Position numbers and translations under genes: made by a program. A stretch of DNA of 64,000 nt, from the NCBI GenBank assembly GCA_905221605.1, contig CAJNDS010001957.1, forward strand, positions 382,438 to 446,437, in the 5' to 3' direction. How positions within the stretch are numbered: position 1 is the first letter of the stretch; every line of letters starts with the position of its first letter. The DNA comes from Symbiodinium natans (Eukaryota; Sar; Dinophyceae; Suessiales; Symbiodiniaceae). Under the pieces are notes generated by a model that worked only from the letters and a program-made list of their open reading frames with translations, was not told the DNA's origin and searched no databases. This document shows, one piece after another, positions 35,300-45,893 of this stretch.

Positions 35300-38200
35300 A
35301 CTCCACGAGATTCTGCCTGTCAAAGCCCTGACTTGCTGCCAAAGCCCGGCCGAGAGTTCCGAAAAGCACAGCAAAAACCCCAGGCCTCAGCAGCTTCTGG
35401 GACGAGTCCAAACCAATCGATGAACCATCGCAGTTGGCTCGAGGTTGTCGTTGCCAGCAGGGGCGGAATGGGATTTGGCTTTGCTTCCGAGTCCAAGCGT
35501 TTGTTCTGCTTCACTGAAGGAGAGCTCACCAACCGATCTTCATCAGTCCTAAGCAAGGTCGATAACTTCAACAAGCCGAGGAGGCATGTCGCCATTTCAG
35601 AGCAACGAGAGCAGGCAACTTGTGAAGACACGCCCTCGACACAACCTGTGTTGGATTTGGGCTGTGCTGTGCTCGAAGTCCGGGGGGCTTGCTGGGCAAT
35701 GTTGCCGGACCGGGTGCCACTTTCTCAAATAACGCACAGAAGAATCCTCCAAAATCTCCGTGAGTTGGGTGGACTCGAACACACAAGCTCAAGGCTTTCC
35801 GCACCTGCAGCTTTGCGCTCTACGATCGCTCTACCCTGAGATCCAAGACCGTCATAAGCCGCGCCCCAGCGGTTTGCTTGAAGACGTGAAAGCTGGAATG
35901 ACTAGAAACGTTTGCCGATCCCGCCTGCGGGTCAGCTGGTGGAAACATCGTGGCAGCCAACGCCCCACCATTGCGGCACCAGAGAGCAGGATCAAGCACC
36001 TCCTCTGGGCTTCCGTAGCTTTCGTACGACTGGTTGAAGTCCGGGGCGGGGACCTTCCACTCAGTCAGACCAGCTGCATGGCTCCATCTCTCCACCGGAA
36101 GGAGTCGAACCTGACCAGCGCCCATCCTTGGGAACACGTTGGGAACACGGTCGCGGGGAAGGAGGCGTATCAACGCGGTCGGGCGGCCAAAAACACGACA
36201 GCTACTGGGCGGAGCGAACATGAGCGAACACTAGGTAGCTACAAGGCACTTCTCGAGAGCCGCTGCGACCACGGCCTCGTTCTCCACTGGGGACATGCTG
36301 CACGTCGAGTAGAGAAGGCGCCCCTGAGGCTTCAGTATGGTCAGGCCACGCTTCAAGATGCCCGACTGCACCTCAGGGTAACCACGCCCCACAACAACTC
36401 TCTCCAAGAGTTGCCCTTTTAGGGGGCGTTCATTCGGGGGGCCTTTCACTGCAATGCTTTCACTGGTACTGAGAAGGCTAACGCAGCACGTAGTGCATCT
36501 GCAGCATGTAGCGCACGTGCCAGCGTGGCCAGCCACCAGGTGCTCGGCGCAAGCGACCGTCACCTGGCCAGTGTGGCAGTGTGGCAGAGTCCGGAACACA
36601 GACCGAAGCGACACCCTTCAAGCTGCTTGGCTATCCGGCTATCCCACCTGAACAGGGGACATCACATAGCACACGATCGAAGCGAAGCTTTCGTGCTCCT
36701 CGAACTCGGCCATCCGAGTGGTCGTGCAGCGTCGGGAACTTAGCTTGCAGGAATACACCTAGGACCTAAACATCGGACAGCATGCCTGAATTGCCTGAAT
36801 GTCGGCCTATACACTTAATGAGTCCAGTCAATTGACATTCCGCGCATCTCCGCAGAGCCACAGAAGTGGTGCCGATTTGGGGTGCTGCTGTGCGCGGCGC
36901 ACCGCTGTGGTGCAGCGTGCAAAGTTGTCATCATTTGCGACCAGAAGACCGCCCGGCACATCACCTTGCAGGTTGCAGAGCCGGGCTAAAGTGAAAAAAA
37001 CCGTATCCACGCAGCAAGGACAATAAACTACACCAGCGCAGAATTGAAACAGTTTTAGAGTCGCGTGGCGTGTTCACTGACTACACTATGAATGAAACAT
37101 AGTGAAACCCTAGCCCGAGGCTTCAAAGGTATCAAATATACGGGAATGACTAAGACCACTCAGGATATGTTCACCCATGCTTGAACAGATGGAGTTGGAA
37201 GTCAGGCAATATTGGCCAGTATATGACTCACACATACGTAACCGCAACCTCGTGGAATCAAGAGTGCCCTCCTGGCCAAAACGACTAAGGCACCATCAAT
37301 CGTGACACTTAAAGGGTCATGCTTGAGGGGTGAGCCAACATCCGCGCTTGAGCGGTGCATGTTGGGCCAACATCCACACTTGAGAATGCTGGGCCAACAT
37401 CCGCGTTGAGAGGTGGATGTTGGGCCAACATCCACGCTTGGGGCGGTGATTGTTAGGCCAACATCCACGGCCGAGACAAAGGGGAGACAAGCACAGACAA
37501 GCAGCCCAGGGACATCCGGCTGGGTCGGAATTCTTGGAAAGCAACAGGAACCCCCACAGTAAACTGTTTGAGGAAAATGCATTGGCGCACGATGCCTGGC
37601 GGGAGGCCAACATTCATCGCATCGAGGAGCTGCAGTGTTTTGGAGGCCGGCGCAGCACACAGATCAGCTACCGCGTGGTGTGGTTCGACCTGCGTACAGG
37701 GCAGAACACTGCCATCAAATCGGATCCCGCATCACCGCGCGTTGAAAACTGTTGAAGGCCAACCGAGCAAAATGCAAAAAAGGAATGGAGTGTTGGAGGT
37801 TGATCGGCACAGCGGGCGCCTGAAGCAGCAAAACGGGAAGCATGCTGGAAGCTTCTTGTCGAGCAAGGGCTCCCGCATCCTGGCATGCCTCCAGAAAGCT
37901 CCAGCATGTCTTGCCAGGTCCTTCGAGAGCGAAGCCATCGAATTCCTCTGCCTCCGTCAAGCCTAGAGCCCTAACCACTTCGGCCTCGCTTCGCAAGTGT
38001 CGGAGGGCCAGCCGTGCAAGTGGTGACAAAGGGTTTGTCCGGATGCAATACGGAAGAGTAGTGTGCATCAGCTTCTTGACCTCAGCGAAGTCGGCCAAGT
38101 CCTTGTAATACACATCCCAGGCTTCAGACCCATTCTGTGTGTCGGCGTGGTGGATTCTCAGCTGTGAGTCTTCTGGATCGTCTTGGTGGACCGGGCCTTC

Positions 38201-38422
38201 GTCTGCATAGTGACCAGTACTGAAGACATGTCGCATGAGTTGATTTCTGGACGCGAATTCTTGGCCGCACCGCTGGCAAGTGCGAGCCGTGACATCTGCA
38301 GTGGAAATCTGTGCTGAGTTCTGGCAAACCTGAAGCTCTAATTCGCCACCATGGTCACAACCAGCTGCATGCCAGGCCTTGATCGGCTCACACTGCACTA
38401 TGCAGATGTTCGTTTTTTTCAT
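35300..38422 (-). CDS. NSUN2/Trm4-type RNA (cytosine-5) methyltransferase with N-terminal C2H2 zinc finger
   Basis: The enzyme transfers methyl from S-adenosylmethionine to C5 of cytosine, in the eukaryotic family chiefly in tRNA. Exon 1 (to 37820) carries a zinc finger CQRCGQEFASRNQLMRHVFS-TGH (C-x2-C-x12-H-x5-H). It then carries the family N-terminus (YYKDLADFAEVKKLMHTTLP) and ALARQEASSMLPVLLLQ. Exon 2 (37689-37596) gives VEPHHAVADLCAAPASKT, motif I, with Ala where Gly is usual. Exon 3 (from 36964) has GDVPGGLLVAND. Exon 4 (to 36648) has FDRVLCDVPCS, motif IV cysteine. Exon 5 (36563-36490) has GDGRLRRAPGGWPRWHVRY. Exon 6 (from 36371) has VQSGILKRGLTIL and GRLLYSTCSMSPVENEAVV, motif VI cysteine. 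About 36060-35925 has GLTEWKVPAPDFNQSY and TMFPPADPQ. The exon from 35804 has RVHPTHGDFGGFFCALFEKV. Both catalytic cysteines are present. A weak last exon near 35440 (LRWFIDWFGLVPEA) is possible; the stop is unresolved. Confidence 0.9.
35805..35924 (-). other. NSUN intron, GC-AG, 120 bp
   Basis: Exon end CCGCAG, intron opens GCGGGA and ends GCTGCAG, next exon GTGCGG. Joins TMFPPADPQ to VRKALSLCVRVHP, matching the family. Confidence 0.85.
36372..36489 (-). other. NSUN intron, GT-AG, 118 bp
   Basis: Exon end CACTAC, intron GTGCTG...CTGAG, next exon GTGCAGTC. GTGC is present at both ends. Joins LQMHY to VQSGILKRG in family register. Confidence 0.75.
36564..36647 (-). other. NSUN intron, GT-AG, 84 bp
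   Basis: Exon end TGTTCAG, intron GTGGGA...GGCCAG, next exon GTGACGG. CAGGTG is present at both ends. Joins CDVPCS to GDGRLRRA. Confidence 0.85.
36965..37595 (-). other. NSUN intron 2, GC-AG, 631 bp, containing palindromic repeats
   Basis: Exon end CCGCCAG, intron opens GCATCG, intron ends TGCAAG, next exon GTGATGTG. Joins LLDAMNVGLPP to GDVPGGLLVAND. It holds the GCCAACATCC repeat at 37319-37470. Confidence 0.75.
37319..37470. repeat. Five-copy repeat with embedded palindrome
   Basis: GCCAACATCC occurs at 37334, 37366, 37393, 37424 and 37457, linked by GCTTGAG-type spacers. Several copies extend to GATGTTGGGCCAACATC, a near-perfect inverted repeat with arms of 8-9 bases around one G. It lies inside NSUN intron 2. 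Confidence 0.85.
37690..37819 (-). other. NSUN intron 1, GC-AG, 130 bp
   Basis: Exon end CTTCAG, intron opens GCGCCC and ends ACGCAG, next exon GTCGAACC. Joins LPVLLLQ to VEPHHAVADLCAAP exactly as in the family. Confidence 0.85.
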
Positions 38423-38759
38423 ACCTTCAGGATTCCTATGACCTCAAGAAGTGTAAACGACTGTGGGGTCCCCAACATGGTATTGAGCTTTAGAAGAACC
38501 GAAGGGTCTTCACAACTTGCTGATGCTATGGTGGCACAAGTACCTCCTACTAGCCCTGAAGATTGCAGGGACCCTGACCAACTCAACGAAGTGAGCGATT
38601 GCCAGCACATGCCAAGACACTTTGGACAGGGCTGCGTCGTCACAAATGTGGGACTCCCCATTTTTGTGACGCCACAGCAGCCGGATGCTCAAAGCGCCTA
38701 AGCTTACCTCTTTGCAAGCAAATGGCAATCTGTGCACTGCCGGGCAGGGCAGGGGTCAA

Positions 38760-40530
38760 CATCAAACCCGATGATGGCTGCAATACAAGTCGCTGCTGAA
38801 TGAGCCTTCTGTCAACCAAGGTAACGCAGCGGCCAGCTTGCGCTGAAGAGATGCCAACACAGGCGAGGAGAGGGTCAAGCGCGTGGGCACATCCGCGTAG
38901 TAGACGCATACTGTGCCCTGGCATGGAAAGCTGCGAGCCAACAATAAAACCGCTTCCCGTCGCAGCACATCATAGCAGCTGATCCCGGCCTGATGGTCTT
39001 GAAGCCTACTCGGGCATTCTTGCATAGCCGATGCTAAGCAGATTCTGATGGCATTTGGTGAGAAACTGCGTGTGTGTTGATGGGAGCATGTCGCTGTGCG
39101 GACAACATGCGGGATGAAGGCTTGCAGACATAATCAGGTGCTGCAGCATAAACTGTTGTTTACACGCTTGCAGACCACGTCCTCATGCCTCACGGTTCTT
39201 ATGGCGGCGGTAGCAGCAAGAAAAAGCCAACCCCGCCCCCGCCCCCGCCCACCCCGTCGACGGCTTGCTGTGGTCATTAAACAGCAGGTGGGGGCGCCTT
39301 CTACTCGGGCCCGCTTGCTGTCAGGCTCCTGATCCTGAAAAGCTGCCGAGGAGTTGACCGCAGTCACACGACGGCATGCTGTCCTTCTTCTCGTCGAAGA
39401 CATCTTCTTTGCTCTTCACTTTGACAAAACTTGGCATGCGTTTCTTGGCCTTCAAACTCATCCAAGCTACTGCAGCGGTCTTGGTTGGCATTTGCCCGCA
39501 GACATGTCTACCTCAGCAGAAAGAGGACCACACCTGTGGGCCAACCTGAGGGCCGACCTCAGGCGCCATCGTCTGCGCCACCTGCACCCAACCGCACACG
39601 GACGTCTACACACGGCGATGGGGGAACGACCCGGCTCTTGTGATTGCCAGACATCCTTTCAAGTTGTAACACACATCACGACCGAGCCTTGTCCGACTTC
39701 GACATGGCTCGATCAATCCTGACAGGGACAAGTCTGGCATGCGCGCGAACACTGCCGCCGACCCCAGAAGTCCTGTGATCAGAAGCAGCTCTGCGAAACT
39801 CGCTCACTTCCTGTCGCACAAGGAGTGCAGAGAAAGAGAGAGAGAGAGAGAGGAAGAGCGAGAGCGAGAGCGAGAGCGAGAAAGAGCGAGAGCGAGAAAG
39901 AGCGAGAGCGAGAAAGAGCGAGAGCGAGAAAGAGCGAGAGCGAGAAAGAGCGAGAGCGAGAAAGAGAGAGAGAGAGAGTGAGCGAGAGAGCGAGAGAGAG
40001 AGAGCGATGGCAAGAGAGCGAGAGCGAGAGCGAGAGAGAGAGAGAGAGAGAGAGACCTCGTGCACTTGTTCACAGCTGAGAGAATCTGAAAAAGTGCCCC
40101 AAAATTCCATCTGAATCCATCTGACATCTTCTCGTCCTGGTGCTTCTGCGCCTTTTCCAGCTGCCTTTCCTTCTCCTTTTGTGCCTGCCGAACACTTGCA
40201 AGCCCTCGAAACTGCTTCTGCGTGCTGCTGAGAGTCCGTTCGGCTTTTCCGGCCACGTGCGTTGCGGCTCAAACCATGCGGAATTGTCCCGTCAAGGGGG
40301 CTGTTCTTATTCAAGAAATTCAACAACCGGCTCTTCAAAATGTCGCTCTGCCAGCCTGATACCCCAGGTCTGCTCCTGCAACGCCCGGGCCCATGTAGGC
40401 TCCTGCTCATTCAAGCCACATTCCTGCAGAAAAGCCACTCTTGCTTCTTGCATGGAAGTCCTCCATCGAAGGATCGGACATCCTTGCCCAGAAGGCCTAG
40501 CTTGAACCCCGCAAATGCAAAGTGCCGCCA
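38760..40530 (-). CDS. Unrecognised multi-exon gene
   Basis: Protein-like minus exons in order are as follows. About 40455-40310: MQEARVAFLQECGLNEQEPT, WARALQEQTWGIRLAERHFE. About 40256-40075: TLSSTQKQFRGLASVRQAQK, EKERQLEKAQKHQDEKMSDG, charged and probably coiled-coil. About 39830-39745: LLVRQEVSEFRRAASDHRTS. About 39470-39365: WMSLKAKKRMPSFVKVKSKE. About 39345-39230: DSKRARVEG with an Arg/Gly run RRRGGRGRGRG. About 38930-38770: VCVYYADVPTRLTLSSPVLA. The basic KRAR and RG stretches hint at a nuclear, nucleic-acid-associated protein (inference only). An intron holds the GAGAGC repeat at 39832-40055. Joins unproven. Confidence 0.4.
39832..40056. repeat. (GAGAGC/GAGAAA)n microsatellite
   Basis: A pure purine-plus-C tract on plus, with repeated AGCGAGAGCGAGAA units. 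The minus poly-Ser/Leu and plus Arg/Glu open frames are artefacts. Confidence 0.95.
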
Positions 40531-41628
40531 CTCACTGAGCGCACCGTCCACTCACAGATTTATTCTCATGTCTCACTTGCTGCCATGCAGCGATCCATGA
40601 AGAGATTCTGGTTCTTGGAGCCTGCAGGCAGCTGGTGGAAAAAAAACGCAAGGCAGCCAGACTCAAGACTTAAGGGTTATTTTCCAGCCACCTAAGAAGT
40701 GATTGAGCACACCCCGTCGTTTGCGCCTTTACTTGGGGCTCAGCTCCCACGGTAGGTTTGGGGCTTTGCCTCTTGCATCCGGGCTTTGTTGCGTAAGCAG
40801 AAAGCTGGACGAAAAGCAACCCCTCATGATTTCGGCCGGATCCCCCAAGCAGGCCCGACTTCTCACCCCCTCTCTCATCACACTTTATGAGCTACGAACA
40901 CTCTTCACCTCACAGGTGAACGCCCGGCAGAATGGCACTCCCCACGATAATAGAATGTGAACAGCGAAGCCGTACAACAAGCCCAGCCGATGAAACAAAA
41001 GAGATCCATCAGAGAAGCAGTTCATAAGTTTCCCAAGCTCACCAAAGCTACAAGCGGGTCATTGTCCCTCTGGAAGCTTACGCTGCCTGAAGGAGTACCC
41101 ATCTTGGCAACGTCGCAGAAGAGCGAGATGGGGGCCAAGCTCAAGATGTTCACTTCAAAGTGCAGTTGTCACATTTGCTGGTGCGCTTTGCCAAGTCGAA
41201 GGCTTAGAGACTTAGAGTTTGTTGTCGTCTGGGTACGGCGACTTTCTGTGCAGCTGTCTCGAGGCCGATGGGTGGTAAGCAACGTCTTGAGTTTGCTGAG
41301 TCTGCAAATCTTCGAGCCAAAGCTGAGCTTCGAAAAAATCACGTCCAAGCTGAAGGAGGAAGCAGGCATGCCTGCTTGTCAGGTTGACATCCAGCTTTCA
41401 CGCAGGTCGCAATCTTATTGGGTGATTTTTAAGCATGCAGAGGCTCGGGTTCTTCTGCCACGAAATCCAGATATTCAGCGTGGCGGGGCGGACACCAACC
41501 TCTTCCACAACTCTGCATCATCTCTTGCGTCTTGTATTCCTGACACAGGCACGCGCGGTCTCAGATCAATCATGAACCAACTACCAGGAAGACATACATC
41601 AACAGACTCTCAACACGCAAGTTCGGGC

Positions 41629-43842
41629 CTTAAACACACCATAGTCGCGATCGTGAGTGTAAGACAGGCAGACCTTGTCCGGCGGCCCACTCTCTTGGCG
41701 GTAGCCGGTTTTCTGAAGCTGCATGTTGTGCCGCGACCAGTCACGGGATCTCCGGTACTCGATGTTGCGTGTCCAAACTATGAGATTGAGCCGCTCGCCT
41801 TCCGTGATATCATCGGCCCCGTGACGACGATGGCCGCGATGCACAACACAATGTCCCAGCTTGTGTTGGTACAAGAGGCTTGCATGACGGTGGTCGGCGG
41901 CCCCCTGATTACCACAAAACTGCAGGCCTGCACCTTTGAACTGCTTGCCGAGGCAGACATTGAAAGTCACATCACTGTCATCGGTGTGCATATCCAAGCC
42001 CAGATCTTCACCAACCTTGTACCGCACAACAAAGGTGTGATGCCGGTCGAAGTGTGAACCGACCCCGGGGAAAAGGTTGTGGGCGACCAGCTGCAAAAAG
42101 TTGTGGACTAGCCTGCAGGGGCTCGTGCAGAGTCTGGCTCACCCTACGTGGCAACAGATTTGTCACACATCATGCTGCCGCGGAGCTGTCAGTACGATAT
42201 AGTACGATTACACAGAGAACCTGTAGCCTCGGGTGCCAGCTTAGGCAGCTTAGGCTTGCCTTGTCAGCGCAGGGCTAAAGATACGTGGCCTCGGTCACCC
42301 TCGCCGGACAGCCCAACTGCTTTCTGATGGGTTGATCAAAGACGCCCTGAATATTTATGGATACGTGCGTCAGTGGGTGCTGAAATACGTATTCGCTAGC
42401 TCGTTGGGTTTGCAGTGTCTACACAGGGACTCTGCTAGGTTTGGGATCCTGGCTCTGTGCAAAGCGTACCCTGTGCAAAACAAGCCGAAACCGCTGTGTT
42501 GCTACTTCATCGTATTGGTACAAAAGCGGTTCGCAAGAGCGCTGATCGAAGTCTAAACACGGAGCGTGCGAGGCAACGAGACCACTAGAAGCAAGGAGCC
42601 TGTCCAGAGCTGGCTCCATCCCGATTTCGTTCACGACAACTCCATAATTATTCATGCTGTTGGGACGTCGAGCCGGCAAGCCGCTGGACTGAAAGGCGTC
42701 TAGCTCCTCAACGAAAGCTTTGCAGAACTCCTCGTTGAAGAGAGGAAACGAATACACTTCCTTTGCCGCTTCAGTCATGATGGCGGACCAAGCCTCCGGT
42801 GTGTTTGCCGCGTATGCTGTCCAGAATCTGGGGTCGAACATGTCCTTCGAGAAAGCTAACTCCTCATTGAACAAAAACTCGTGACGACGAAGACCGCAAT
42901 ACTGAGAAATCGTCTTTAAAGATTTGGCATTCGCCTCCCTGGCATCTGTAAGAGCCTCCACATCGGTCTCGCAGAATTGTCCAGGATCTCTCAGCAGAAG
43001 CATAACAGCTTGCATTGTCCGGCATAACTTTGGGGAGTCATTGCCGGCCTTCTCCAGCTTGGCGAGAGCTTCCGTCAAAGCTGCCTCGTCCACAATTCCA
43101 TCCTGCTTGACCAGCGCATGATGTAGCCAGTTCTGAACCCGCACTTCAGCCGGTGTCTGTGGCCATGCGCTGTTCACCTTCACTTGCAAGCACAGCCTGC
43201 TTTGGTAGCACGTGTCAGCTGGCCCAGTGACGACCATACTAACCAGCCAGGGACCTGTATCAGCCCTTGGCACAAAGAGATCCGTTCCATCCTGCACAGG
43301 CGCAAAATTCTGCAAACATCTTCCTCGTGCGACAGTGCGACACATTTACAAGCTCTTAGACTGGAGACCTGGGGCGATGTGAGAATGGGTGCAGAAAGGT
43401 GCATATGTAAAGCTACGTCCTCCGCGATGCCCATGAGCTCGGGATCTGAAACGTGGATTGCGAATGGCTCATTGCGAAGGCTAACCACCTCTGCACGCAG
43501 AACTTCCATGGCCCCTTAGCACGGCAACCGGGCAATGACTCTTCTATCCTCCTCTGATCCCATGGTAACTCTTGCACCAGGGCCCCCACGCTGCGCATCG
43601 CCGTCTTCCTCACGGTTTGAACTTGCGAACTGCGGTCACTTCTTGTTCAGAGGGGTCGGAGTCGTTTTCAGAACGGTTTGGCTTCTCTTAGCCGCCTCCG
43701 GTATGGAGAATGTGCTGGGAAGCTCAGCGCGGACCACCCGGGGCAGGTCAGCAGGTGCATAGATCAATGCTCCGCCGAAGGCAGGGTCCAGCATGACCTC
43801 AGGAATCAAAAAGCTCAGGAGGTCTGAACAGACTGATGCCAT
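41629..43842 (-). CDS. E2-like (UBC fold) domain fused to OGFOD2-type 2-oxoglutarate/Fe(II) oxygenase
   Basis: The exon starting at about 43291 reads WLVSMVVTGPADTCY, VKVNSAWPQTPAEVRVQNWL and HHALVKQDGIVDEAA. This is the E2 pattern W..i.GP.dTpY...YP..PP.V.f...iHP...dG.i. It continues AVMLLLRDPG and DAREANAKSLKTISQY, like the E2 C-terminal helices. Where active E2s have cysteine after G-x-I/V, this has Asp, so it is probably non-catalytic (UEV-like). The same open exon continues into SMNNYGVVVNEIGMEPALDR, the start of the OGFOD2 oxygenase. The next exon (about 42095-41629) carries HHTFVVRYKVGEDLGLDMH, iron ligands in HTDD (H, D) and RRHGADDI (H), the 2-oxoglutarate Arg in GERLNLIVW, and SYTHDRDYGVFK. 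Upstream exons are probable at 43509-43390 (MEVLRAEVVSLRNEPF) and 43842-43640 (MASVCSDLLSFLIPEV). The last exon(s) after 41629 (AAG|GC donor) are not found. Confidence 0.8.
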
Positions 43843-44649
43843 CTTTGTAGTGCAACCCTAAGGCTAGAGCCTGATAGGGTGCCGTCTTGCCCGGTGGCCA
43901 ATGGTCCTAGAGCTCTCCGGCTTAGGAGACGGGTTTCCAATGCTGCATGGATATTTGAAAAGCCTCAATGCATAGTTGCACTGCGGACGATATACCAGAA
44001 TAGAAGGGATATGTGGCATGTAACAGGGCGATTTGGGTTTCAAAGGGGTCTTGGTAAGCGAGGGCTCTTGTAGAAAGAGCACATGGCTGAAGCTACCTCA
44101 TCAAATCGGTTGAAACCTTCAGAACGCTCAGGTCTTCTGAAGTTGAAGCACCACGTAATTGTAAGTCTCAAAAGTTGGACTCTCGGCTCTGGTAGTTTGC
44201 TAATGAGTGTGCCTCTAAAAACCAATTTTTGCCTAAGTTTGCCCAAATCCAATTAACGGTGGATTTCTGCCCTTCTCAAGATGTTAGAGGATGTTTCGGG
44301 GCTGGGAATTCAATTTCAAGTCTGGGGGCTTACCTTTCTAAATATCGAAATGGCCTTTAACTTGTTTAATCTGCAAAATCCTAGATAAGGTCACATTGAC
44401 GCCAAGACTATTTTGAGCTTTCGGAATTGTGCCTTCAACTGTCAATGAAACGTTCTTGGAACTGTCTACACTCATTAACATCCTAAATGCGGTCCCATGG
44501 AAGGCCCTTTTTCACGTTCAAAAAGCGCAAAGCTGGAATGACACGCAGAGCAGCCTTGCCAGACGCAAGACGATTCCATAAAGATACCTTAATTCATATC
44601 TTTTATCTTACTTTATATCTGTTTTGCTTATTTGCTTAGAGTATGATTA

Positions 44650-44995
44650 TCTCCTTATGTATATATGAATACATGCGTGTGTGTGTGTGTGTGTGTCTGA
44701 TTTCGCCAACCCCCACCCCCGCAACCCCCCCACCCCCCCCCACCCACCCACGTTCTCACACCCCCCCCCCAAGCCGGGTACCCTTCCCGGGCAAACCCTA
44801 AACCCCCCTCCTCTACCCTAAACCTTAAACTTTGAACCTTAAGCCCTAAACCTTGAACCCTCAACCGAGGCATCATAAACATAATTATATATGTGTATAT
44901 ATATACACATATACAAATGCATCTACATATGCCATCTACATATACCATATACATATACATATGAATATACATATATATATATATCTACGCTTTCA
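44650..44995. repeat. TG microsatellite, C-rich tract, CCCTAAA-like and TA-rich repeats
   Basis: In order: (TG)n at about 44676-44697, a CCCCACCC-rich tract, AAACCCTAAACC-like degenerate units at about 44793-44866, and TATATG/CATATA microsatellites to 44990. Confidence 0.9.
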
Positions 44996-45254
44996 TAGAA
45001 CTTGTACAAAACACGAGAGACATGGGGCCGTTCAGCAGCCAGCAAATGTCGAGGTTTTTTCAAGGTGACTCTTCTGCCTTGCGATTCCCCGAGGGCCTCG
45101 CGGTAGTGAAGAGCCACAACCCGACCGCTTGCCCATCCCTCTCGTCCCATGTTGCAGGAAACGCGCGTATCCACCGCAAAGCGCAGGCTGCCTCCATCGT
45201 TCTGAGCCATGGCTTTCTGACTGCTGCAGCGGGTATCCTATCCTCCAAGGTAGG

Positions 45255-45590
45255 TCAAACCGACTGGTGGCCTCTAGAAAGGAGAGATGAGAGCCTCTCC
45301 TTGCTGGCTGAACGCTTTACAGCTCTATGCAAGGCTCTTTCTCGATATTCTGCTGATTGGCGCTGTTCAGAGAACATGCTGTTGCGGCGGCAGGCGGCAT
45401 CATGTAACAAAAGCTTAGGGCTTAGGGGCTTAGGGACAAGGGTGCTGGCCACGTGCTGGGCCCAAGGAATGATGAAAGAGTTGCCCCGTATGGCTGCAAG
45501 CAGATCTTTTTCGTACTGCTGGAGAAAAAGCTTCAAGCCGCCGCAAGTCAGGCCTGAAGCGACCCAGGTGTAGATCAAGCTGCGCTGCAT
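45255..45590 (-). other. Conserved stretch 3' of the small gene (111-codon frame in copy 1)
   Basis: Downstream of each gene copy the translation GLTCGGLKLFLQQYEKDLLA is retained with few changes: copy 1 AAIRGNSFIIPWAQHV, copy 2 ATTRGNSFIIPL then stop, copy 3 AAMRGNSSNIPWA then stop. It could be a 3' untranslated region or a short conserved frame. Stops at different places argue against one required protein. Confidence 0.4.
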
Positions 45591-45596
45591 GCATGA

Positions 45597-45893
45597 TCAA
45601 TCAAGCTCCGAAGTCACGGTCGCGCTGATGACGCTGGAGACAGCGCTGAAGGCTGCCAGCATACAGAGAATGCCGACACCCAGCACCACCGAAGGCATCC
45701 CCTCTCCGTCCGCTGCCGTTGCTGCTGCCGGTGTCAAGAGAATGGGCACCGCGGCGCTTGCTGCAACATCGAAGGACTCGGTAGCGCTGCCACGAAGCTG
45801 GGTCTGAGGAGCAGGAGCAAGGAAGGCCAGGTTGCGCAGCGCGGTGCACACGGCAAGCGCGATGCAAATGCTGGCAAGCTTGGTTCGGGCCAT
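45597..45893 (-). CDS. Plastid-type small single-pass membrane protein, copy 1 (98 aa)
   Basis: Starts MARTKLASICIALAVCTALR, a typical hydrophobic signal peptide. The phenylalanine in NLAFLAPAPQTQLRGS fits the FVAP-type cleavage region of algal complex-plastid presequences. A second Ala-rich hydrophobic stretch (AASAAVPILLTPAAATAADG) looks like a thylakoid or lumen signal with an AxA site. The last part (MPSVVLGVGILCMLAAFSAV, then SSVISATVTSELD) is one membrane span with a short polar tail. The mature peptide would be about 35-38 residues, the size of low-mass photosystem subunits that some algae encode in the nucleus (such as PsbX or PsbY). I cannot match it to one, so no symbol is given. 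One exon. An AG lies just before the ATG (CCAG|CTCACGATG) and may be the trans-splice acceptor. Confidence 0.75.
   Translation of the reverse strand: MARTKLASICIALAVCTALRNLAFLAPAPQTQLRGSATESFDVAASAAVPILLTPAAATAADGEGMPSVVLGVGILCMLAAFSAVSSVISATVTSELD

Noticed and set aside
35755-35845. tRNA-like sequence on minus (A-box-like GGGTAGAGC, B-box-like GTTCGAGTCC)
   Set aside because: The B-box part codes for CVRVHPTHGDFGGFF of the methyltransferase and the rest is its 120-bp intron. No cloverleaf arms pair properly.
37450-37755. Plus-strand frame looking protein-like
   Set aside because: Antisense to NSUN exon 2, which encodes the S-adenosylmethionine-binding motif on minus.
39739-40410. Arg/Glu- or Ser/Leu-rich frames of up to 244 codons
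   Set aside because: They are driven by the GAGAGC microsatellite.
40957-42057. Plus-strand frame of 366 codons
   Set aside because: It is antisense to the OGFOD2-type oxygenase exon, whose minus translation has all catalytic motifs.
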